Notes under the pieces: model-generated
Seen by the model: the letters and a program-made list of their open reading frames with translations, nothing else
The model's database searches: none
Told to the model about the DNA's origin: nothing
Position numbers and translations under genes: made by a program
Assembly (NCBI GenBank): GCA_020859645.1
Contig: JAJBVU010000172.1
Coordinates: 1-5,055, forward strand
Reading direction: 5' to 3'
Length of the DNA stretch: 5,055 nucleotides
Source: Eubacterium sp.
Lineage (GTDB): Bacteria > Bacillota > Clostridia > Lachnospirales > CAG-274
Part shown: positions 1 through 5,055 of the stretch, piece after piece
Position numbering within the stretch: the stretch's first letter is position 1
How the letters are laid out: every line of letters begins with the position of its first letter

Positions 1-12
1 GACTTTATATAC

Positions 13-42
13 TTGTCAAAGCCTGCCGAAAGGGGATATAAT
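13..42 (+). promoter_or_regulatory. Promoter-like sequence pointing toward the 3' end of era
   Basis: On the plus strand, TTGTCA (13-18) is followed after 18 bases by a perfect TATAAT (37-42), which matches 11 of 12 sigma-A consensus positions. No plus-strand gene lies downstream in this window, so a transcript would run antisense into era. The same bases contain a perfect TTGACA (14-19) on the minus strand, which could be the -35 element of a downstream gene whose -10 would fall outside the window. Confidence 0.3.
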
Positions 43-81
43 TTGTATCTTGACAAAATAAAATCATTTGTTCAATCCCCT
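31..81. repeat. Long-range inverted repeat with a nested stem
   Basis: AGGGGAT at 31-37 and ATCCCCT at 75-81 are perfect complements separated by 37 bases. Inside them, TTTGT (42-46) and ACAAA (53-57) form a second stem with a six-base loop. On a minus-strand transcript the outer pairing would cover an AGGGG sequence that stands nine bases ahead of an ATG at 65-67. Whether this is a real RNA structure or chance in AT-rich DNA cannot be told from one sequence. Confidence 0.35.
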
Positions 82-154
82 GTTTAAACACTTTCAAAAA
101 AATTCTGCATCGAGAAACAAGTCGAAAAAGGCTTAAATTTGCTTACGAATATAC

Positions 155-1060
155 TTAAATCAGCTTGCGGTTATACCCAAATTCATTGAGAAGGCTTTCC
201 TTATCTCTCCAGTCCTTTTTGACCTTAACCCAAAGCTTGAGGTTTACCCCTGCGCCTAAAAGCCTTTCAATGTCGGCTCTTGCCTTAGTGCCTATTTTCT
301 TGAGCATTTCGCCGTTTTTGCCTATAACGATACCCTTGTGGGAAGCCTTTTCGCAAAAAACATTTGCGGAAACATCATAAAAATCTCTGCCCTCACGCTT
401 TTTCATTTCCGTCACTTCAACGGCTATTCCGTGGGGAATTTCTTCATTCAGCAGAAAGAGAGCCTTCTCCCTTATAATTTCGGAAACAAGCTGTCTCTCC
501 GTCTGGTCGGTTATCATATCCTCGGGGTAATATTTAGGTCCTACAGGTAAGCCGTCACGGATAAGCTTTTTAAGCTCATCGGCATTTGTGCCTTTAAGAG
601 CCGAAAAGGGCAAAATTTCTTTAAAATCAAGAACCCTTCTGTATGCGTCTATAACCTTTAAAAGCTCATCTTTTTCAACCGTATCGATTTTATTTATAAT
701 CAAATATACCGGTGCCTTAACCTCTTTAAGCCTGTCGATAATATCCCTGTCTGACTTTTTAATCTCGCTGAAGGGTTCCACAACGTAGAGAACAATATCA
801 ACCTCTTTCAAGGCGTTTTCAGCGGACTTAACCATATAATCGCCTAACTTGCTCTTAGGGTTATGAAGTCCCGGTGTGTCTATGAAAACAGCCTGAAACT
901 CGTCTGTGGTCAAAATAGTTTTAATTTTATTTCTTGTGGTTTGGGGTCTGTGGCTCATAACCGCAATTTTCTCCCCTATAAGCAAATTCATAATTGTGGA
1001 TTTTCCCACGTTGGGTCTGCCCACAATTGAAACAAACCCCGATCTGAAATCTTCATTCAT
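155..1060 (-). CDS. era: GTPase Era, 30S ribosome assembly factor
   Basis: Era is a GTP-binding protein with a KH RNA-binding domain that binds the 3' end of 16S rRNA and checks late 30S subunit maturation; it is cytoplasmic or loosely membrane-associated. The 301-residue length is typical. All GTPase motifs are visible: G1 GRPNVGKS (14-21), G2 in QTTRNK (40-45), G3 DTPG (61-64), G4 NKID (123-126) and G5 SALKG (153-157). The Era-typical segment LPVGPKYYPEDMITD (171-185) follows. The KH domain has its GKNG loop at 247-250 and a basic tail ending near WVKVKKDWRDK. The start is supported by GGAGTG 8 bases upstream and by the short stretch before G1 usual in Era. Its start overlaps the aroC stop by one base. 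In many Firmicutes era sits near ybeY, dgkA, cdd and recO; none of these is visible here. No clear terminator follows. Confidence 0.98.
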   Translation of the reverse strand: MNEDFRSGFVSIVGRPNVGKSTIMNLLIGEKIAVMSHRPQTTRNKIKTILTTDEFQAVFIDTPGLHNPKSKLGDYMVKSAENALKEVDIVLYVVEPFSEIKKSDRDIIDRLKEVKAPVYLIINKIDTVEKDELLKVIDAYRRVLDFKEILPFSALKGTNADELKKLIRDGLPVGPKYYPEDMITDQTERQLVSEIIREKALFLLNEEIPHGIAVEVTEMKKREGRDFYDVSANVFCEKASHKGIVIGKNGEMLKKIGTKARADIERLLGAGVNLKLWVKVKKDWRDKESLLNEFGYNRKLI

Positions 1061-2160
1061 TATATTTTCACTCCATAAATTTTCTTTACATTTTCCATTT
1101 TGGAAGCCATATTTACAAGCATAAGGTCAAGAACAGTCACCGCCGCCATTGCTTCAACCACTACAACGGCTCTGGGTACGATTATAGGGTCATGCCTGCC
1201 CTTTATGACAATTTCTTCCTCTTTGCCGTTTCTGTTTACAGTCATTTGGGGCTGAGAAATGGAAGGTGTAGGCTTAAAAGCGGCTCTCAGAATTATTTCA
1301 TCGCCATCGCTCATTCCCCCTAAAACGCCGCCGGAGGAATTTTTTGCCTTCGCCGTCTTTCCGTCCTTTATAAAGAAGGGGTCGTTGTTTTCCGAACCTT
1401 TTTTAAGGCTTGCGCCGAACCCTTCGCCAAGCTCAACTCCCTTAACAGCCCCTATTGACATAACGGCCTTTGAAAGTGCTGCATCAAGCTTGTCAAAAAC
1501 AGGCTCCCCGATGCCAACGGGCATACCCGAAATTCTGCATTCCACAACGCCCCCAACTGAGTCAAGGTCTGACATAGCCTTTTCCATAAGCTCAGAAGCC
1601 TTAACTGCCGCCTCCTTATCAGCCATACAAAGAGGATTGTTAAAAACCTCGTCCTTGTCAACAGTTTTTCCTTCTATGCTTCCTACGGATTTTGTAAAGG
1701 CGAAAATTTCTACCCCAAGCTCCTTAAGGGCGGCTCTTGCTACAGCCCCCGCCGCAACTCTGGAAAGAGTTTCACGCCCTGAAGAACGCCCTCCCCCTCT
1801 GTAGTCTCTGAAACCGTATTTGCTGTCGAAGCAGAAATCAGCGTGACCGGGTCTGTAAACATTCATTATGTTTCCATAGTCACGTGACCTTTGATCCTGA
1901 TTGAAAACCGCAAGAGAAATAGGCGTTCCCGTAGTTTTTCCCTCGAAAACCCCCGAAAGAATTTCAACCTTGTCCCCCTCCTGACGCTTAGTGCCGAATT
2001 TAGAAGCCCCGGGCTTACGCCTGTCTAAATCCTTTTGAATAATTTCTTCATTCATAATAAGCCCCGAAGGACAGCCGTCTATAACAACCCCCAAAGCCTT
2101 CCCGTGAGACTCGCCCCAAGTGGTTATTCTGAAAATATTTCCAAATCCCGAACCTGCCAT
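1060..2160 (-). CDS. aroC: Chorismate synthase
   Basis: The enzyme converts 5-enolpyruvylshikimate-3-phosphate to chorismate and phosphate using reduced FMN. It is the last step of the shikimate pathway, ahead of aromatic amino acids and folate, and acts in the cytoplasm. The 366-residue length is normal. Visible signatures are GESHG (16-20, with the catalytic His19), RRKPG (47-51), RPGHAD with the second invariant His106, GGGRSSGRET (122-131), MSIGAVKGVE (234-243), GGMSDG (281-286) and RHDP (322-325). The N-terminus, with about 15 residues before GESHG, resembles the E. coli-type enzyme more than the B. subtilis type, which begins almost at that motif. The ATG has GAGGA six bases upstream. 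The stop overlaps the era start by one base (TAATG). Nothing is missing or broken. A sigma-A-type promoter lies just upstream, and no other aromatic biosynthesis gene is in view. Confidence 0.98.
   Translation of the reverse strand: MAGSGFGNIFRITTWGESHGKALGVVIDGCPSGLIMNEEIIQKDLDRRKPGASKFGTKRQEGDKVEILSGVFEGKTTGTPISLAVFNQDQRSRDYGNIMNVYRPGHADFCFDSKYGFRDYRGGGRSSGRETLSRVAAGAVARAALKELGVEIFAFTKSVGSIEGKTVDKDEVFNNPLCMADKEAAVKASELMEKAMSDLDSVGGVVECRISGMPVGIGEPVFDKLDAALSKAVMSIGAVKGVELGEGFGASLKKGSENNDPFFIKDGKTAKAKNSSGGVLGGMSDGDEIILRAAFKPTPSISQPQMTVNRNGKEEEIVIKGRHDPIIVPRAVVVVEAMAAVTVLDLMLVNMASKMENVKKIYGVKI
1069..1074 (-). promoter_or_regulatory. Ribosome binding site of era, inside the end of aroC
   Basis: GGAGTG on the minus strand lies 8 bases ahead of the era ATG at 1058-1060, wholly within the aroC coding sequence. 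It supports that ATG as the era start. Together with the one-base TAATG overlap, it suggests that ribosomes finishing aroC may reinitiate on era. Confidence 0.75.
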
Positions 2161-2197
2161 ATTAATTCCTCATTTCAAATATAGTATCTTTATATTT

Positions 2198-2226
2198 ATT
2201 TTAACAAATAACGGCTTCATAATCAA
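2198..2226 (-). promoter_or_regulatory. Sigma-A-type promoter for aroC-era
   Basis: On the minus strand, TTGATT (2221-2226) is separated by exactly 17 bases from TAAAAT (2198-2203). This matches 4 of 6 and 5 of 6 consensus positions. It sits just after the terminator hairpin and 37 bases ahead of the aroC ATG, giving a predicted 5' leader of roughly 30 bases. A second AT-rich match nearer the gene (TTGTTA, 15 bases, TACTAT) is poorer. The region is AT-rich, so chance matches are possible, but position and spacing support the call. Confidence 0.55.
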
Positions 2227-2235
2227 CTATTTTTT

Positions 2236-2272
2236 GGTATAAGAAAGCCGCAAAGCTTTTGACCCTGCGGCT
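2236..2272 (-). terminator. Probable intrinsic terminator of the HtrA pair
   Basis: About 20 bases past the stop of the second protease, the minus strand carries AGCCGCA and TGCGGCT (2266-2272 and 2246-2252). They form a perfect 7-bp stem with five G-C pairs around a 13-base loop. The downstream arm runs into TTTCTTAT, a moderate U-rich tail that is not a clean run. It is placed as expected to end the protease transcript before the aroC promoter. The weak tail keeps confidence moderate. On the plus strand the same stem is followed after a few bases by TTTTTATT, but no plus-strand gene is seen here. Confidence 0.55.
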
Positions 2273-2293
2273 GTAATAGTTTTTATTATGTTT

Positions 2294-3580
2294 TTACGAG
2301 ACTGACGGCGGATAAAGCGTTACCTTTATGGTAAAGGGACTGCCGTTTCTCAAGCCCGAAACCTCCACCACATCGTTTGCAGAGCAGTTTCTGACGCACT
2401 CAACAAGCTGGGTTGAGCTGAAAATAGACTCGCCGTTAAATGATGTAATAACGTCCCCTGCCTGAATACCTGCTAAATCGGCGTTTCCGCCTTCTGTTAC
2501 GTCAACAACATATGCGCCTGCCGCTGTACCCAAAACAGAAGCATATTCCGTAGGCACAGACTGAACAGTTACGCCTAAGGTAGGTGCGCTTTCCCCTGCC
2601 GCAAGCTTTTCAAAAATGGGGGCTGCTACGTTTGAAGTAATCGAAAAGCCCATGCCCTCGATTGTTTCGCTGGCAAACTTAGCTGTATTAATTCCTATAA
2701 CCTCGCCTTTATCATTAAACAGAGGACCTCCGGAGTTGCCTTCGTTAATGGCTGCGTCTGTCTGAATAACATTCAGAGTCTTGCCCTGAAGGTTGATCTG
2801 CTTTGAAATTACGCTGACAATGCCCGATGTTGCGGTAATACCCTCGCCTAAAGCGTTGCCTATGGCAATAACAGGGTCGCCGGGCTGCATAAGGTCAGAA
2901 TCTCCGAAGGCGGCAATTGTTACCTCGGTTATGCCCACTGCCTGAAGGTCTGCAGCCGTTACGGAAACTACTGCCAAATCGGCATTTTGGTCTACCCCTA
3001 CAACCTTTCCGGCAACAGCGGAGTTTTCGTTAAAGCTGACCGTAATATCTGTTGCACCGCTTATAACGTGATTGTTTGTGGCAATATAAACATTGTAGGC
3101 ATCCTTTGCGAACACGAAGCCCGAGCCGCTGCCGTCGATCTCGGTTGTTCCGAAAAACCAGTCCTCACTGTAAGCTACAGTGCTTATGGCAACAACGGAA
3201 GGCTTAACCTGCTTTATAATTTGAACTCTGTTTTGAGAAGCTTCATAAATACTGTCGGCAACAAGAGCCATAGGAACGGCTTCGTCGCCCTGACTGTAAA
3301 GACCGCCGTTTTCTGTTTCCGTTTCAGTCTCCGTCTCTGTTGTAGAAGCGCTCTTGGTTTTGGGAATAAGCCTTCCCATAGTGCCCGAAGCTGAAAGCCC
3401 GAAGCTGACCGAACCGAGACACAGAGCCAAAACAACAACGCTTATAACCAAATTTCTGTAAAAATGACTTTTCTGCGGTTTTTTCACCTGTTTTTCCTGA
3501 GAGGGCACGTCAAAATATTTGCCTATAACCTCATCGGGAGTTTTTTCTTCTCTCAATTCATTATTTTCAAATTCACTCAT
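2294..3580 (-). CDS. HtrA/DegP-like membrane-anchored serine protease with one PDZ domain (second of a tandem pair)
   Basis: This 428-residue protein has the same plan as the gene before it: a charged cytoplasmic tail (1-42), one membrane segment (about 43-64), a linker, a trypsin-like domain (about 113-328) and a PDZ domain (about 333-424). The triad is His171 (TNNHV), Asp201 (ADLAVV) and Ser283 (GNSGGPL), all present, so it should be an active extracytoplasmic protease for protein quality control. The linker carries five Thr-Glu pairs at 81-90. The PDZ domain has two cysteines four residues apart, Cys395 and Cys399. The ATG is preceded by AGAGG with an 8-base spacer, and the 19-base gap from the upstream protease has no terminator, so both are probably on one mRNA. 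The two proteins share AIGNALG and a GITEV-containing insertion after the catalytic Asp, which points to duplication. The family call is firm; the substrate is unknown. Confidence 0.95.
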   Translation of the reverse strand: MSEFENNELREEKTPDEVIGKYFDVPSQEKQVKKPQKSHFYRNLVISVVVLALCLGSVSFGLSASGTMGRLIPKTKSASTTETETETETENGGLYSQGDEAVPMALVADSIYEASQNRVQIIKQVKPSVVAISTVAYSEDWFFGTTEIDGSGSGFVFAKDAYNVYIATNNHVISGATDITVSFNENSAVAGKVVGVDQNADLAVVSVTAADLQAVGITEVTIAAFGDSDLMQPGDPVIAIGNALGEGITATSGIVSVISKQINLQGKTLNVIQTDAAINEGNSGGPLFNDKGEVIGINTAKFASETIEGMGFSITSNVAAPIFEKLAAGESAPTLGVTVQSVPTEYASVLGTAAGAYVVDVTEGGNADLAGIQAGDVITSFNGESIFSSTQLVECVRNCSANDVVEVSGLRNGSPFTIKVTLYPPSVS

Positions 3581-3599
3581 AACCCATACCTCTTTTTAA

Positions 3600-4979
3600 T
3601 TAAAACTCGTTATAATTTTCAAGAACAGCGGTAACCTCCATAGACTCTCTGCCGTTTCTTACAAAGCTGATTGTAATAGAGTCTCCTACGCTGTGTGAAG
3701 CTATGATGCTCTGAAGGTCAGCCTGTGATGTTACGGCTGTTCCGTCAACGGCTGTAATAATATCGGTAGCTCTTATGCCTGCTTTTTCCGCTGCACTGCC
3801 TGAGTTAACCTCCTGAACGAATACACCTGTTATGTCGATGTTATACATCTGTCTGAAGTTGTCTGTAATTGTGAAGCATACAACGCCCAGATAAGGCTTT
3901 TCAACTGTACCCTTCTCTATAAGCTGGTCGATTATTGTAACTGCGGTGTATGAAGGAATTGCATAGCCTGTACCCTCAACTGTTGAGGAGCCTGTTTTAG
4001 CTGTGTTTATACCTATAACCTGTCCGTCAAGGTTTACCAAAGCGCCGCCTGAGTTGCCGGGGTTAATAGCTGCGTCTGTCTGTAAAACAACAAGGTTCTT
4101 TCCGTCGATGCTTATGCTCTTGTCTTTGGCGCTTATAATACCCATTGTTACTGACTTGCCTGTGCCTAAAGCGTTTCCTATTGCGAGAACGGTTTCGCCT
4201 ATTTCAACTGAGTCAGTGCTTACAAACTCAACGGCTTTAACCTCTGTTATGCCTGCATCGTTAAGAGCCTGCTTGCTTACCTTAATAACGGCTAAGTCGT
4301 TTTCTGCGTCCTTGCCTACAAGGGTAGCGAAAATCTGTTCCTCACCTGTTATTGAAATGGCAACAGAGCTTGCGCCGTCTACAACGTGGTTATTTGTAAC
4401 GATATAAACATCGTCTCCGTCAACCTTATAGATTATACCTGAGCCGGAGCCTGTGGCTTCATAGGTCTGATTCCAAATATTTGTGGTGCTTACTGTAATG
4501 CTTATGTTCACAACAGATGCTTCAACAGCTTTGAAAACCTCTGAAACGCTGTTGTAGTTTGCAGTGTAGATTATGGGAAGCTCTTCACCGCTGCTTGTGC
4601 CTAAGCTTATGTCGCTTCCGCTTGCGGCAACAACGCCGCCGTTTTTATATAAGTAGCTGCCTATGCCGCAGCCCGTACTGACAGAAGCCGCCAAAACAAC
4701 AACCCCTGCAGCCACAGCAGCAGCACGCTTAAGGAAGCTGTTTCCCGTTTTTCTCTCATCGGTTAAAATAACAGTGGTTTTCTCAGGCTGTTCAAAGCCG
4801 TTATAAACCGGCTGAGGCTCGGGGTTAAAGCCTTCTGTTTCCGCTTCAGCCGCTTCGATGCTTTCGGAAGCAGTGCTTTCGGCTTCAAGACTTTCTGTTT
4901 CTTCTGCTCTGACTTCCTGTTCCTCAATGATTTCTTCATTTGTTAAATCAAGATTTTTTTCATCATTGTATTCATTCAT
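3600..4979 (-). CDS. HtrA/DegP-like membrane-anchored serine protease with one PDZ domain (first of a tandem pair)
   Basis: This 459-residue protein is a trypsin-like HtrA protease predicted to degrade or chaperone misfolded proteins outside the membrane. Residues 1-80 are a probable cytoplasmic tail with 19 Asp/Glu in the first 50 positions. Residues 86-111 form the single membrane segment. The protease domain spans about 143-355, with the triad at His198 (TNNHVV), Asp228 (NDLAVIKV) and Ser310 (GNSGG). A PDZ domain covers about 362-457 and begins at the YLGV carboxylate-binding-loop region. The start is fixed: an in-frame TAA lies nine codons upstream, with no ATG, GTG or TTG between. The ribosome binding site AAAGGA ends 11 bases ahead of the ATG, slightly far. 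A second HtrA gene follows after 19 bases. The family is certain; the choice between names such as htrA, htrB, degP and yyxA cannot be made from sequence alone. Ala replaces the usual Pro after GNSGG. Confidence 0.95.
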   Translation of the reverse strand: MNEYNDEKNLDLTNEEIIEEQEVRAEETESLEAESTASESIEAAEAETEGFNPEPQPVYNGFEQPEKTTVILTDERKTGNSFLKRAAAVAAGVVVLAASVSTGCGIGSYLYKNGGVVAASGSDISLGTSSGEELPIIYTANYNSVSEVFKAVEASVVNISITVSTTNIWNQTYEATGSGSGIIYKVDGDDVYIVTNNHVVDGASSVAISITGEEQIFATLVGKDAENDLAVIKVSKQALNDAGITEVKAVEFVSTDSVEIGETVLAIGNALGTGKSVTMGIISAKDKSISIDGKNLVVLQTDAAINPGNSGGALVNLDGQVIGINTAKTGSSTVEGTGYAIPSYTAVTIIDQLIEKGTVEKPYLGVVCFTITDNFRQMYNIDITGVFVQEVNSGSAAEKAGIRATDIITAVDGTAVTSQADLQSIIASHSVGDSITISFVRNGRESMEVTAVLENYNEF

Positions 4980-4986
4980 TATATAT

Positions 4987-5055
4987 TCATTCCTTTCGTA
5001 TCTTTAATTTTAAAGCAAGAGTTCTTAACAATTTCTCCTTGAACCCTTTACAGAT
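4987..5055 (-). CDS. Possible 3' end of an upstream gene (C-terminal 22 codons, truncated by the window edge)
   Basis: Read on the minus strand from the window edge, one frame stays open for 22 codons and ends in TGA at 4987-4989. The other two frames hit stops early. The peptide is basic, with several Lys and Arg in its second half, which would suit the C-terminus of a protein. If real, the gene ends only seven bases before the first HtrA gene and would be cotranscribed with it, and the protease ribosome binding site would lie inside it. The stretch is too short to identify a family, and an open frame of this length can occur by chance. It is a weak call that needs the sequence beyond the window. 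Confidence 0.25.
   Translation of the reverse strand: MCKGFKEKLLRTLALKLKIRKE

Larger units (their letters stand above)
1..154. other. AT-rich intergenic region downstream of era
   Basis: No recognisable protein or RNA gene was found. It contains a 7-bp long-range inverted repeat (31-37 with 75-81), a nested small stem (42-46 with 53-57), a 10-bp palindrome TGTTTAAACA (81-90), and promoter-like hexamers on both strands near 13-42. A short minus-strand open frame of 20 codons (5-67, ATG at 65-67) has a plausible ribosome binding site, AGGGG, nine bases ahead, but resembles nothing I know. A run of seven T on the minus strand (96-102) follows only a very weak stem and is not called a terminator. 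Confidence 0.6.

Noticed and set aside
50..78. Perfect TTGACA (50-55) on the plus strand as a second promoter
   Set aside because: No acceptable -10 element is found at 16 to 18 bases downstream (the sequence there is CAATCC or similar).
91..125. T7 run on the minus strand after era as an intrinsic terminator
   Set aside because: The only stem before the run is four base pairs with a single G-C pair (TTCT with AGAA), which is too weak to support a terminator call.
1259..1804. A 181-codon open frame on the plus strand opposite aroC
   Set aside because: It lies wholly antisense to a clear chorismate synthase gene, has low-complexity Ser/Pro/Ala content typical of a shadow frame, and I saw no domain or supporting context.
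2987..3394. A 135-codon plus-strand open frame opposite the second HtrA gene
   Set aside because: It is antisense to a convincing protease gene, with no recognisable motif.
4003..4407. A 134-codon open frame on the plus strand opposite the first HtrA gene
   Set aside because: It is antisense to the protease catalytic domain, whose motifs are intact, and its composition is that of a shadow frame.
4662..4682. Possible lipoprotein signal in the first HtrA (Cys104 in STGCG at the end of the hydrophobic segment)
   Set aside because: The residues before Cys do not match a good lipobox, and an 80-residue acidic tail ahead of the hydrophobic segment is not a lipoprotein signal peptide.
4978..4990. 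A four-codon mini frame (ATG to TAA) whose stop overlaps the start of the first HtrA gene
   Set aside because: Its ATG is directly against the AAAGGA ribosome binding site with no spacer, so initiation there is unlikely; it is probably a chance product of AT-rich DNA.
4980..5055. A promoter or heat-shock operator (CIRCE or CtsR type) ahead of the HtrA pair
   Set aside because: The best hexamer pair (TTGTTA, 17 bases, ATTAAA) is weak, and I saw no CIRCE inverted repeat or tandem CtsR heptamers; the true promoter may lie outside the window.

Overview
The window reads as chromosomal core sequence from a Gram-positive, moderately AT-rich Firmicute, most likely in class Clostridia. This rests on the purine-rich ribosome binding sites, AT-rich intergenic DNA, TAA stop codons on all four complete genes, and two membrane-anchored HtrA proteases of the trypsin-like-plus-one-PDZ type common in that class. 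The exact genus cannot be judged from the sequence. All four complete genes lie on the minus strand, so transcription runs from high to low coordinates.

In transcription order, the window opens with about 75 bases ahead of the first gene. These may include the 3' end of an unseen upstream gene (4987-5055). Two tandem HtrA-family serine proteases follow: a 459-residue protein (3600-4979) and a 428-residue protein (2294-3580). They are separated by only 19 bases and are almost certainly one transcription unit. Both have an intact His/Asp/Ser triad, one N-terminal membrane anchor and one C-terminal PDZ domain, and they probably arose by duplication. Their cytoplasmic tails and linkers are quite different.

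A 133-base gap (2161-2293) then holds a G+C-rich hairpin that looks like the terminator of the protease unit, followed directly by a good sigma-A-type promoter. That promoter probably drives a second unit, aroC (chorismate synthase, 1060-2160) and era (ribosome-assembly GTPase, 155-1060). The two genes share one base in a TAATG stop/start overlap, with the era ribosome binding site inside aroC, so they are probably translationally coupled.

The last 154 bases downstream of era contain no recognisable gene. They hold a long-range inverted repeat and promoter-like sequences on both strands. recO, a frequent neighbour of era in Firmicutes, does not start within the visible part.

Functionally the window joins extracytoplasmic protein quality control (the HtrA pair) to two unrelated housekeeping functions, the last step of the shikimate pathway and 30S ribosome maturation. 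I found no mobile element, CRISPR array, tRNA or rRNA, and no clearly novel system. The points of interest are the asymmetric HtrA pair, the aroC-era coupling and the structured region at 1-154.
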